Shown here in pieces: positions 11,879 through 23,293 of a DNA stretch of 64,000 nucleotides. Origin of the DNA: Meandrina meandrites (Eukaryota > Cnidaria > Anthozoa > Scleractinia > Meandrinidae); the NCBI GenBank assembly GCA_963693305.1, contig OY855908.1:29150305-29214304 (forward strand), in the 5' to 3' direction. The first letter of the stretch is position 1, and every line of letters starts with the position of its first letter. Made by a program: the position numbers and the translations under genes. Under the pieces are notes generated by a model. It saw only the letters and a program-made list of their open reading frames with translations, searched no databases and had not been told where the DNA came from.

Positions 11879-13005
11879 GATTTCAGTGATGTTTCAGCAA
11901 TCCGCAATTCTATAACGTAGTGAATCGAACTACTGTTTCAGCCTGTCACGTGATACCGAGATCGCGAATTAGGTCATTTGCCATGTCACGCGAGACAAAG
12001 CTCACATAATAGAAAGATAGGTCCGCTGGGCATATGTGTGTCAATTATTTTCTAGCTTGTAAACTATCTGATCTTGAAGCTCAAATCTTCATATAACTGA
12101 GTGTAAAGTGAAGCAATGGAAACCTCAATTACAGCGTTTTGGATCCAAACAAATGAAGCAGCTGAGATACACAGCAAAAGTCAGAAAAATCTAGCAATAT
12201 TTTGGTAATTATTTTTCTGCAGGCAGTTAGAAGCAAAACTCAAACTACCGTATTTTTTCAATTAAACGCCGGACCCCGATTAAACGTCGGCCTCGTACAA
12301 ACGCCGGGTCAAAACGGTTGTTTGTTTAATCGAGGCCCCGGCGTTTACTTGCGTTCGAACCAACAATTAAACCCATATTAAATAGCACTACTGCGACATA
12401 CTAGTACACAATGGTGCTGAAACTAGTTCACGATATTTGTAGCGTCAAGCTACTGTAAACCATCGGACTTGACAAAGACAATACTGTCATGCTATCTCAA
12501 AGTGGTTAAGTCAGACTTTGCAAAATTAACCTAAATCACTTATTTTGTCCCTCATCCATTTAAGTCCATCTCTGTCTGCACTACTCCTTGTTCATTTTTA
12601 GTTGTTTTCTTTATCCTTCGTGTACTTTTCTACCTTAGCAAACTATTAGTTTGGGATTCCTTTCGATTTAGAGTTAGTTATTTACATCGCAAAACATGAC
12701 GTAGCATTGTATCGTGACACTGAAGGGCTCTTTTAAAGTAATGCGACTATCACACTATCACACTCGGTCATAATTATAGCGGCTAATGTCATCCTTTTTA
12801 CGACTGTTTTTGCGTATGCAAAACGGGAGTTACGGAATGAGTGGCGAATTGAAGCCATCCTTCCTTCATTCCTTCAGTCGATCAGATGTAAACAAAAGGC
12901 CGTTGACAGATGGTTGGCAGACCTACATGTAACGCTACTCTCAGTTTGACGTTGCGGTTTATTAAGACCGATGACAGACCACTGTACTTTACGCGCTGAT
13001 GGTTT
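11879..13005. repeat. Upstream flank of CniFL locus 1, shared with 43800-45600
   Basis: Parts near 12060-12240 and 12420-12780 match 44860-45040 and 45240-45600 upstream of the duplicate first exon. This shows that the duplication extended well past exon 1. The stretch near 12600-12680 also matches, in inverse orientation, the left border of the 15-bp minisatellite at 18170-18300. No gene was seen. Confidence 0.55.
12248..12355. mobile_element. Small inverted-repeat element (possible MITE)
   Basis: Inverted motifs TAAACGCCGG and CCCCGATTAAAC on the left mirror GTTTAATCGAGG and CCCCGGCGTTTA on the right. Homology to the paralogous flank near 45025 stops where the element begins (after CTCAAACTA), consistent with an insertion or a nearby rearrangement. 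Confidence 0.5.
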
Positions 13006-13014
13006 TGTTTTGAT

Positions 13015-15047
13015 TAGCCTGCGAACGCAGACGTATTTCCGGCTGTCGCTTGTCTCCGCCGAAAACTAACGTCTGCGAACTCGAGCCAGAAAACGATTTC
13101 CGTGACGTAGAATCTTTTGTTTTCTCTTTGGCCAATCAGATTACGCGATAGAATAAGACACGAGTGAACACCACGCGGCTCCCTCGCGACATAGCTGTCG
13201 GCGGAAACAGGCAAGCTGTTATGGGAAGTTGAATGAAACGCGAAAGGTTTTTGACGGCTGTGAAAGTTGATTCTTTGCAGAAGAACATTTTCAGTTGCAA
13301 AGGAGAAGGTTAATGTACTCGGTTAAAGTGTTTTAGTGCATACCTTCATTGATAAATCATGCAACGTGGGCTGTGAAAAGCTGACCATCTGTTGACAAAC
13401 TGAAGTGTTGCAATCGACGTGTCCGATTAAACCCGGGGATTAAAGAACGCCCTTCAAAATTTCGACGAAATTGGGAAAGAAATCCGAATAGATTTTGACG
13501 GTGATCATGTCTGATTTTGCGTCAATAGATTGGCAAAAAGATTCTAGCAACACGCAGGAGGCGGCAATCGACCAGATGCGTCTCATCTTCACCCGGAATC
13601 TTCACCTTCCGAGAAATTACATAATACAGTTGCGACAAGCGTCGTTGCAAACCCTGGAAGTTGTTTGAGTCCGATGTTTTGGGGAGTTCTAAACCCTTAA
13701 GCGTTTCTAGTGCCTTTTTTTGTTGCACCAAGACTCAAAGATTTGGTCCAAGGAATGATAACCTTCGCAGGTTTCAGTGATAGCTCAAATTATGTTTACA
13801 TCTACACCGCTGCGTAAAGGCGAATCTCACGAGACTCGCTCGAAGGATTTGTCTCTACCAGGAAGACCAAAGTACAACTCTGACAAATAGTATTATAATT
13901 TTCATTTGATATCTTCCGCTAGGTTTAACAGTGAAAGTGCCCCTGTGATCAAATTTTCGATTTGTATTTTTTTACATGTTCGTGTACAACTACACGTCCT
14001 TATTCATCTTGCCAAATTTCAATCCATTACGAACATCAGAAGTGTTTGGTTGCGAATGGGGGAAAGTGACGTCAAAGGCTCAAACATACCTCACGGGTTG
14101 AAATTTTAATAACAATCAGCATAGAAAATTGCACGAAGAACACGTCCAAAGTTTTTGTTCCTTTTCGCGTGATTTTTGAACACTTATTGTTATTTTCATT
14201 TCAACCCGTGAGGTATTTTTGAGCCTTTGACGTCACTTTCTCTCATTTGCAACCAAGGCTTGGAACAAGGTTGATTAATGGCGGCCGTAAATTCTCTGAA
14301 TTAAATGTTAAAACAAAATGACTTCTGATGTTCATAATGGATTGAAATTTGGCAAGGTGAGTAAGAAAGTCTAATAGGACACGAAAATGTAAAAAAAATG
14401 AAACTCAAAAATTTGATCACAGGGGCACTTGAAGTGTAAGTAAGTAAGTAATGCCATGCATTTTTATGGAAATACCTCAGTCAATAAATTGTTGTTGTTG
14501 TATTTTATCTCACCTTTCCAAGTCTCTGGTACGTGATCCGTACACGAACAAATAGCAGCTGTTTTCAATATTCGCTATTTTCCATGTATCACAGCGCTAT
14601 TCAGTGCAAGCGACGATAATGGGCTGACCTGGCCATTCATCTAACTAACGAGCGGCGAAACGACGATCGATCACAATGCTACACTAAATACTATTTCCTC
14701 TCAGGCAATGCTTGGAAAATAACTGATTTTCCAAATCCATTCGATAGATTCACGAATATGTCTTTCTTCTCTTTTGAATCATGTACTTTAATGCATTTAC
14801 CTGATTTGACTTTTCAAATTAAACACTTCACAAACTTTCCCCAGCGCAGTGTCATATTGTTATTTGCCACGCGATTGTGCGATGCTCTCGCAGGCTACAC
14901 GCGTGGCGGTTCTAGGATTTTGTGAGCCTAACTGTGATTGGCTTAGAATTTTGACGTCACGGAAATCGTTTTCTGGCTCGAGTTCGCAGACGTTAGTTTT
15001 CGGCGGAGACAAGCGACAGCCGGAAATACGTCTGCGTTCGCAGGCTA
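13015..15047. mobile_element. 2.03-kb TIR transposon with 9-bp target duplication (MULE-like, non-autonomous)
   Basis: The ends are inverted repeats of about 95 bp beginning TAGCCTGCGAACGCAGACGT. The element is flanked by the identical 9-mer TGTTTTGAT at 13006-13014 and 15048-15056. Long TIRs with a 9-bp duplication are typical of Mutator-like elements. No transposase frame is present. The interior holds a separate palindrome at 13935-14430. Superfamily placement is inferred from duplication length and TIR length only. Confidence 0.8.
13935..14430. mobile_element. Long palindromic foldback nested in the 2-kb element
   Basis: Two inverted arms of about 200 bp centred near 14182. Paired landmarks are AAGTGCCCCTGTGATC with its complement, GCCAAATTTCAATCCATT with its complement, and the TGACGTCAAAGGCTCAAA region. 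The arms have several differences, so the insertion is not very recent. No target duplication could be recognised. Confidence 0.7.
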
Positions 15048-15201
15048 TGTTTTGATGGGTATGTGATGATAATTTGAAAATCGATTGTGAACATATTTTA
15101 TTTTTATTTTTATTTTACCTTAAATTAGGTGTATGTTGTTTCTGCCCTATAGAAAAATCAACAGAATTTTCTTAAGTTTTCATGTGACGGTGAAAGCGAA
15201 A

Positions 15202-15587
15202 TTGAAAGCGAAGTTTGTGTAATCGCTAGCTGACAGAAGATTATCAGTGTCACACGACAAAGGTCAACCCAAATAAATTTTATGCGACGCTTAATCTTCA
15301 CAGCAATCAAAGAATGCAAGATCAAACTTATCATGCTCATGGCACTATCAAAACACATTCCGGAAATTAAACGTCAATCGTACAAGCTGTACAGGGAAAA
15401 GAGTGTACACACGCTAGCACGAAAACACGCAAACTTGAATTTGTCTGCTTGGAGCTTGCTTCTTTTACAACCAATGCAAAACAAAATGAAAAACAACGTA
15501 AATCCGTATAGATCTTAACAAGTGATGCACGTTCGACTTCGACGATTTAATTCGTCACTTGTTATATAGAAGCGACAAGAAGGAACA
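15202..15587. repeat. 386-bp direct repeat, copy 1
   Basis: Nearly identical to 16098-16478 in the same orientation. It includes a small plus-strand open frame (15282-15518, MRRLIFTAIKECKIK...) whose peptide is conserved in the second copy with two replacements. It ends in a small hairpin, AACAAGTGA...TCACTTGTT. No family recognised; it may be the ends of a short LTR-type or other element. Confidence 0.7.
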
Positions 15588-16097
15588 ACTACATCGTGTG
15601 TTTCACAGCGACAACCTAAATCAACGCATTTCAAACACCTTTTATAGGCCTCGGAGTTAAGAAGTGCCCTTGCTGAGTTTTATAACCCACAACAGATAAA
15701 TGTTCATCGCATGCAAGCAAAATCATCAGCACAGGTCGCAGCGGAGAACACGCGAGTTTCAACGACGAGATAAAATCTGGAGCGAGATTTATTCCTAGCA
15801 GAAGACTACCTATCCCAAAAGCCAGAGGACCCTACCGCAAGTAAAGAAGGAACAACAAAACTCACAGTATAAGCAACCAAAATAGCGGTCGCAGAAGACA
15901 GGCAAAGTCATATTTTAAAAGCATATTAAAATAAAAGACGATGCGCGGATCGTTAAAAGTGATCGTATGTTTTCAAACACGAATAGAAAAATACATAGAA
16001 GAAAACAACTTGCCCCCAAAGTTATCCAGATATACACGCAATCGAATTCCACCAAAAAGTCGTTCCACGTGCCATTGAGTTCACCACAAAATCAGAC
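15588..16097. other. 510-bp spacer between the two direct repeats
   Basis: No open frame of interest and no recognised motif. If the repeats were LTRs this would be the internal part, but no primer-binding site or polypurine tract could be identified. Confidence 0.35.
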
Positions 16098-16478
16098 TTG
16101 AAAGCGAAGTTTGTGTAATCGCTAGCTGACAGAAGATTATCAGTGTCACGCGACAAAGGTCAACGCAGCCGATTTCAAAATAGATTTTATGCGACGTTAA
16201 TCTTCACAGCAATCAAAGAATGCAAGATCAAACTTATCATGCTCATGGCACTATCAAAACACATTCCGGAAATTGAACGTCAATCGTACACGCTGTACAG
16301 GGAAAAGAGTGTACACACGCTAGCACGAAAACACGCAAACTTGAATTTGTCTGCTTGGAGCTTGCTTCTTTTACAACCAATGCAAAACAAAATGAAAAAC
16401 AACGTAAATCCGTATAGATCTTTACAAGTGATACACGTTCGATTTAATTCGTCACTTGTTAAATAAAAGCGACAAGAA
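16098..16478. repeat. 386-bp direct repeat, copy 2
   Basis: Second copy of 15202-15587, with about 10 extra bases near 16165 (GCAGCCGATTTC). The plus-strand frame at 16143-16466 covers the conserved peptide with a longer N-terminal extension caused by that change. Confidence 0.7.
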
Positions 16479-16499
16479 CTCGCACGAACACATTAAACG

Positions 16500-16780
16500 A
16501 TGACGTCATCGCTTAAAAAAACAGTCGTGGGCTCATAGGGCCCTTTGATTATGTTTGTATTTTTTTTTTCAGCAGGCGCAGTACAAGTCTCACTTCTATA
16601 CTTCCTCCTTCTCCACTTCCAGCACGTGGGACGCGAGAGGCCATCACAGCACTGCTAAAACAACAAAAAACTACCTTTAAAAAAATTCCGCTGCGACCTA
16701 TTCCAGAAAAGCAAAACGGAATAGAAGACCAACAAAACATAAAGCGCAAAGGAGGCGAAAAGACAACATAATTCTTAGGT
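16500..16780. other. Dispersed repeat fragment
   Basis: The portion CAACAAAACATAAAGCGCAAAG with its surroundings is similar to 45970-46070, and CATCACAGCACTGCTAAA recurs at 45599. Coding function is not supported. Confidence 0.4.
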
Positions 16781-16784
16781 TGCG

Positions 16785-18170
16785 GTTTTAAATCGACTTG
16801 TCAAGAAAGAGGAAAGCAAAAAAACTTGAAAACTTGTGGCCACTTTCTTTACTTTATGTTTATCAATTAAAAGAAGTCAATAAGTCTCATGTACTTAAAA
16901 TCAATTAAAACTGACACTAAATGAATTAGGGAGCGTCTTCCTTCCATGCTTAAAGCTAGGAAATATCTGCCTGGATAAGGCGATGAGGCTATAAAAAGAT
17001 TTATTCAGGTGGGTCCCTAGAGTGTAAGATAGCTTTGTCAACTTTCAGCTTGTCTGCAAAACCAGACAAAAGGTCTTCACAGCATGTCACCAACGATGGA
17101 ATAGCAACACAATCAGGGGAGTGGCATTACTACTAGCCGCTTCATGTTATGGAATTCAGATTTGAGCGCTGCTCTGATAAGCCTGTCTTGCTTATTCTCT
17201 CCAGCGGTGGTATAATTTGCTTGTTATATGCAAATGACTTCTATTATCAATAGACTTTCATACTGTAAATACATCCATGCATAAACCATGTATTTTCAAT
17301 ATGACTTTTTATAATTGCTGTGTTATGGTCCGTTTTAACTTTTAACCTCTTTATTACCTTAGCTTTTACTTATGCTTGATAATGCAAAGAATTTAATTCC
17401 AAAGTTTTATTAACGTTGATTTACTGGAACACGTCCAAATTTATCCTTAAATAAGGCGTTCGAACCGACGAAAAAGTTGCGTTACAAATTCAGCTTTCGC
17501 ATTTTATGCTAAAATATTCAAATCAATGTTTTTTACATTCCATCTTGATAAATACAGTTCGTTGCTATTGTTTTCAACATTGTGTCTTTTCCCTCACTCT
17601 TTTGCTCACTCGATGGTATGTAAAAAAACGAAAGTTGCGAAAGTTTTAAAAAAATCGTTGGAGCTGTTTTTGAGATTTTCGAAAAAGCGCTAAAAGTAGA
17701 AAATTTACCAAAAATTACATTGGTAGTGACCGTATGAAAAAATCCAATTCTCGGGATCGCGATAACGAAAATCAACAAAACTTTCACGGCGACGAAAGAT
17801 AAGTTAAATACACATTTTGGTGTTATTTCGAAGTAATTTCATCAAAGCAGTGTCTGCGTCTCGGTCCGTTTATCATTATAATACAAAAAGCATGGTTTGA
17901 AATATATTTTCGATTTATTCGAAATCAAACATACAGATTTTTTTTTATTCTTGCATATTTGATGTGCAGTACACCATAGTTTCAGATAGTGGTGTTAGTT
18001 TTTTACGTCAAATCTTATTTGTGTAGAGTTTAACTGATATCTTGTTTTTCTGTTTGTCGTTGCCATGGAAATATCGATTTTCCTAAAAAATATTTCATAT
18101 CAAACTTCAATCCAATTCCAATATCTGGTGCAAATTTCACATCGATCCGAGTCCGGAAAGTTTTCTAAAC
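16785..18170 (-). repeat. Relic FReD unit lacking its FReD exon
   Basis: Positions 16785-17395 match the distal 3' flank seen at 20560-21150, 31530-32090 and 58620-58790. The following 17400-18170 matches FReD-gene intron 2 sequence (24640-25080, 51230-51720, 62460-63050). In intact units these two blocks are separated by about 2-3 kb holding the FReD exon. Here they are fused, so the exon and its close flank have been deleted from this copy. Confidence 0.6.
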
Positions 18171-18330
18171 GGCCAAATGAAAATGTTTGGTATGGTCCAG
18201 AAAAAACTGTAGAGAGAGACACCTTAAATCGAAGGAAATCCCAAACTAATAGTTTGCTAAGGTAGAAAAACACGAAGGATAAGAAAACAGCATAAAAGGA
18301 ATAACGAGTAGTGGACGGATGCGGATAGTT

Positions 18331-19785
18331 GTAAGCAGGATAGTTGTAAGCAGGATAGTTGTAAGCAGGATAGTTGTAAGCAGGATAGTTGTAAGCAGGA
18401 TAGTTGTCAGCAGGATAGTTGTAAGCAGGATAGTTGTAAGCAGGATAGTTGTCAGCAGGATAGTTGTAAGCAGGATAGTTGTAAGCAGGATAGTTGTCAG
18501 CAGGATAGTTGTAAGCAGGATAGTTGTAAGCAGGATAGTTGCAAGCAGGATAGTTGTCAGCAGGATAGTTGTAAGCAGGATAGTTGTGAGCAGGATAGTT
18601 GTAAGCAGGATAGTTGTAAGCAGGATAGTTGTGAGCAGGATAGTTGTAAGCAGGATAGTTGTAAGCAGGATAGTTGTCAGCAGGATAGTTGTAAGCAGGA
18701 TAGTTGTAAGCAGGATAGTTGTAAGCAGGATAGTTGTAAGCAGGATAGTTGTAAGCAGGATAGTTGTCAGCAGGATAGTTGTAAGCAGGATAGTTGTAAG
18801 CAGGATAGTTGTAAGCAGGATAGTTGTAAGCAGGATAGTTGTAAGCAGGATAGTTGTAAGCAGGATAGTTGTAAGCAGGATAGTTGTAAGCAGGATAGTT
18901 GTCAGCAGGATAGTTGTAAGCAGGATAGTTGTCAGCAGGATAGTTGTAAGCAGGATAGTTGTAAGCAGGATAGTTGTAAGCAGGATAGTTGTAAGCAGGA
19001 TAGTTGTCAGCAGGATAGTTGTAAGCAGGATAGTTGTAAGCAGGATAGTTGTCAGCAGGATAGTTGTAAGCAGGATAGTTGTAAGCAGGATAGTTGTAAG
19101 CAGGATAGTTGTCAGCAGGATAGTTGTAAGCAGGATAGTTGTAAGCAGGATAGTTGTAAGCAGGATAGTTGTCAGCAGGATAGTTGTAAGCAGGATAGTT
19201 GTAAGCAGGATAGTTGTAAGCAGGATAGTTGTAAGCAGGATAGTTGTCAGCAGGATAGTTGTAAGCAGGATAGTTGTAAGCAGGATAGTTGTAAGCAGGA
19301 TAGTTGTAAGCAGGATAGTTGTAAGCAGGATAGTTGTGAGCAGGATAGTTGTAAGCAGGATAGTTGTAAGCAGGATAGTTGTAAGCAGGATAGTTGTAAG
19401 CAGGATAGTTGTAAGCAGGATAGTTGTAAGCAGGATAGTTGTAAGCAGGATAGTTGTAAGCAGGATAGTTGTAAGCAGGATAGTTGTCAGCAGGATAGTT
19501 GTCAGCAGGATAGTTGTAAGCAAGATAGTTGTAAGCAGGATAGTTGTAAGCAGGATAGTTGTAAGCAGGATAGTTGTAAGCAGGATAGTTGTAAGTAGGA
19601 TAGTTGTAAGCAGGATAGTTGTAAGCAGGATAGTTGTAAGTAGGATAGTTGTAAGCAGGATAGTTGTAAGCAGGATAGTTGTAAGCAGGATAGTTGTAAG
19701 CAGGATAGTTGTAAGCAGGATAGTTGTAAGCAGGATAGTTGTAAGCAGGATAGTTGTAAGAAGGATAGTTGTAAGCAGGCCAAAA
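18331..19785. repeat. 15-bp minisatellite, about 97 copies
   Basis: The unit GTAAGCAGGATAGTT is repeated without a length change. The main variants are at one base (GTAAGC, GTCAGC, rarely GTGAGC). GTAAGTAGG, CAAGATAG and AAGGATAG variants are mainly at the right end. Because 15 is a multiple of three and the unit has no stop in several frames, long frames appear on both strands (poly NYPAY, LLTTI, IVVSR, LSCLQ). Nothing indicates that any is translated. The left border (18170-18300) is a dispersed repeat also found without the array at 12600-12680 and 45420-45490. Confidence 0.95.
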
Positions 19786-19873
19786 CGATTTGCAATACGT
19801 ACCTGGCAAGCAATGGCTTCAACAAAGTGATTTTGTCCAGAATATTTGGCTGAATTTGGGTAAGGTAAATACA

Positions 19874-19997
19874 TAATCGTTCCTTGTTGGTACGCTTTGG
19901 TGCCATATCAGGCTCGTTTCGTCTCGCTTTGGGTAGTCTAGCTCTAGCAAACTCGCCTGATATGCCGCCAAAGCGTACCAAAAAGGTACGATTAGGT
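19874..19997. mobile_element. Short foldback element
   Basis: Inverted arms of about 40 bp around a short centre. TGGTACGCTTTGGTGCCAT and ATCAGGC on the left pair with GCCTGATATGCCGCCAAAG and CGTACCA on the right. Nothing coding. Its target duplication is unclear. Confidence 0.6.
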
Positions 19998-20400
19998 ATA
20001 AATAGTGCCAAATGATACTTCACTGTTGCTAAACCCCATAAAAAACTGTTTTTCCGAACTTCTGAAACCTATGAACTTGTAGCAATTAACGATTTCCGAG
20101 TGCATGTGATGAGCCTTTTTCCGAGTTGCGTTTTGTCCCTGTTCCTAAACGAGTCCTCGCGAAAAACTTTGCACAAAAATGAATGTGCTGGTAAAACAAA
20201 CTTTTCTGTTAGCGATTTTGCACGAAGACTCGTTTAGACACTGAGGCACAAGAGAATTCGAAAATGGTTTATGGAGATGAGCGGAAATCTTGTTTAGTAT
20301 GACCTTCGCAAAACAAAAACCCAGACCGCGAATGCGACTTGTGGCAAGCGCAGGATAAAAAACTGCGGGAAACGCCGAAGCGTTAATCTACCTTCTTTGC
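19998..20400. other. Spacer, nothing recognised
   Basis: Contains two similar stretches in inverse orientation (AAACGAGTCCTCGCG and CGAAGACTCGTTTAG), perhaps another decayed foldback. No exon or RNA gene seen. Confidence 0.35.
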
Positions 20401-22330
20401 TCTGATTGGCTAGTGCGTGTTCACGTGTTTCACGAACCAATCATTGTAAATCTCGGCAAACACAAAACCAAAAACAGCACATAAATACTTCAAACGTTAT
20501 TGCAAAAGAGTTGGTAGTAGCCTGTCTCCCTGTAAAGCGGTTAAGCAGCGCAAACGGTATTAAAACGACTTGTAAAGAAAGAGGAAAGCAAAGACATGGA
20601 AACTTGTATCCACTTTCTTTATTTTATGTTTATCAATTAAAAGAAGTCAATTTAAGTCATCTGGTTAAATTCACTTAATAGTGACACTACCTGAATTAAG
20701 GAGCTTGTTCGTTCATGCTGAAAGCTAAGGAAGATCTACCTGGATAAGGCGATGAGGCTATAGAAAGATTTATTCAAGTCGCTCCCAAGAGTGTAAAATA
20801 GTTTTGTCAACTTTCAACTTGTCTGGAAACCAGGCAAAAGGTCTTCAGAGCATGTCACCAACGATGGAATAGCAACACATTCAGGGGGTGGCATTACTAC
20901 TAGCCGCTTCATGTTATGGAATTCAGATTTGAGCGCTGCTCTGATAAGCCTGTCTTACTTATTCTCTCCAGCAGTGGTATAATTTGCTTGTTATATGCAA
21001 ATGACTTCTATTATCAACAGACTTTCATACTGTAAATACATGCATGCATAAACCATGTATTTTCAATTTGAGTTGTTATAATTGTTGTGTTATAGTCCGT
21101 TTTAACTTTTAACCTTTTTATTACCTTAGGTTTTACTTATGTGATGACAGGTTCTTTGGCTGGGGACGCACCGAGGGAAAATAATAATTCCGAGGAAACT
21201 CGCTGACTGGGGGAAGTTCGGGGTCTACAGGAAACAAAGTCTTTTGAGATCAATAGAACAGTAGACAGAACTTGGTTCCAACGTAGACTTTAATCTGTAG
21301 CCAAATAATACTTTGCAGTACAACCCTATTAAACATAACCAAAAAGGCCTAATTACAAGGATTGAACAAACATTTCTAAAACTCTATTGGATAGAACGAA
21401 ATCTAAGCTTTGCAAAATTATACGTCTAACAACAGGCTAGTGCAGGTTACAGTTACACTTCAACGCTAAATTACAGTTATGATCTACGTTGGCTTTTCTT
21501 GTTTTCTTTCTATTCTTGCTCTCATACTGCCGATACAAGGATTGAACAAACATTTCTACAACTTCTTCCGAACTGAGAACGACAAAAATCAAAGTACCTG
21601 AATCTAAACATGAAACCAACTGATCAAAAGAACCGTTGGCAAATTATGTCTCTTATCATACTAACTGCTCGCGATTACTAAAAGTCACCTTAGAATGACA
21701 TTCTAATTTTTCAGCGAGAAACGTTCAGACACTGTTCGGTCCTAAAACTTTAAACAATCGGATTTCTTAAACATGATTTTTTTTACATTACGCTATTGGC
21801 CTTAATTGAAAATGACGTAAATGGATTGCGTTACGACGGAACCCTTCGCTATACGGACTGTGATGACCTCAACCATCATTGAACAAAACAACGGGCCACG
21901 GACTGGAATCTCTCTAACAGTCCTTAAACTGTATATCTGGGTACGGACCGGAATTTCTCAGCGATCCTTTAACTCTTATCGTGGGCTCTCCTCGCCCTTC
22001 ATCAAGCAGGACTAAAAACGCTAGAAACACTAATACTATGGACAATGGTCTCTCGCCCCATTCTCTTCTCGGTTCAGGTAAGTTATCGTTCAACAATTTT
22101 TCAATTAATTGATGAAATCCAACTCTTCTCGATGCCCTTAAATGATATAGTTTTTATCTTCTTCTTTTTCCTTTAAGTTAAGTCCGCCAACTTTACTATG
22201 ACACAATCGATTACTTTGAAAAATTGAATGCCCTGTAATTCTTTGGCTCGTCGGGTGTAAACGTTTCACAGATGACCTTTGAGCCATTACTTGCTTAGCT
22301 AGCTTAGTTACTTAGCCACTTAGCCGCTAT
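20401..22330 (-). repeat. Distal 3' flank of FReD unit 1
   Basis: Matches 31330-32890, 46150-47600 and 58620-59940 at the equivalent distance from their FReD exons. Shared landmarks are GTGGTATAATTTGCTTG, GGGGACGCACCGAG and CGTAGACTTTAATCTG. The block carries no credible coding frame. It is mainly useful for defining duplication breakpoints. Confidence 0.65.
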
Positions 22331-22331
22331 G

Positions 22332-22509
22332 GTCAGTCAGTCAGTCGGTCGGTCGGTCGGTCGGTCGGTCGGTCGGTCGGTCGGTCGGTCGGTCGGTCGG
22401 TCGGTCGGTCGGTCGGTCGGTCGGTCGGTCGGTCGGTCGGTCGGTCGGTCGGTCGGTCAGTCGGTCGGTCAGTCAGTCAGTCAGTCGGTCACTCGGCTAG
22501 TTGGTTAGT

Positions 22510-22554
<45 letters not shown>

Positions 22555-22564
22555 CGTTAGTTGG

Positions 22565-22653
<89 letters not shown>

Positions 22654-22672
22654 TACTTACTTACTTACTTAC
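22332..22672. repeat. Compound tetranucleotide microsatellite (GTCG, TTAG, TTAC)
   Basis: Runs of (GTCA), (GTCG)n, (GTTA/GTTG)n and (TTAC)n in succession. It follows the sequence TTTGAGCCATTACTT, as do the arrays at 47653 and 59984, but with a different motif. Confidence 0.95.
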
Positions 22673-22911
22673 TCATTCACTTTTCTCTACTGAAGAAACA
22701 AACGTTTTGATTGGATCCAGTATTGATTACAACTATTCCCTCCTTTTCCATAAATCAACAGGTAATCGACTAACTTAATACATTAAAAAAGAGATTAAAT
22801 GGCATGCTATAAGGATAACTAAAGGAATCTAAAATAAAACCTAACAGGTTCTAGGTTTGTGTCAGATTAATTATAATAACTTGAAGAAAGACTAACGTGA
22901 GTACAACGAAG

Positions 22912-22979
22912 TAGCCTGGGTACCACTCGTCTTCTGTTCCAGATCTTTAGCGAGAGGCGCGTGACTGGTATCCAGGCTA
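22912..22979. mobile_element. Short MITE-like element, ends TAGCCTGGGTACC
   Basis: Starts TAGCCTGGGTACCA and ends TGGTATCCAGGCTA. It is the shortest of three copies in equivalent positions, lacking an internal segment present at 48114-48210 and 60592-60687. Confidence 0.65.
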
Positions 22980-23293
22980 TTATCTGAGTAAAGTTATCAA
23001 CAAGGGCTAATACGAGAATTTCTTGTTATTCTTAAGAGAGGATCACACTAAGTAAGTGATATGAAAAATGAGGTTTCCGGTTTAAGTTACAATTGTGTAA
23101 TCTTAAATACAAAATGGAAGCTGAAGTTATAAAATCTACAATCACAACAACTTCATTTCTTTTCACTCAAATCAATTCAAAACTAATCGCTGGTTGTGAT
23201 CGACCAAATTATTAAAAGATGCAATGAGTAAAGATCAGTGACATGTTGGTATTTACGTCACTAACAGGATTAAACCTGTTACTGTTATTCTTT

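Noticed and set aside
15202..16478. LTR retrotransposon with terminal repeats
   Set aside because: The internal part is only about 500 bp, with no gag-pol, primer-binding site, polypurine tract or flanking duplication that I could identify.
18100..19874. Very long open frames (542, 569 and 503 codons) suggesting a repetitive structural protein
   Set aside because: They are translations of the 15-bp minisatellite in four frames on both strands, with no signal peptide or initiation context, and the flanks are dispersed repeats.
23263..23280. Perfect hairpin AACAGG-CCTGTT just after the gene 1 stop as a regulatory 3' UTR element
   Set aside because: Genes 2 and 3 and the 39 kb copy have substitutions in one arm without compensating changes, so pairing is not conserved.
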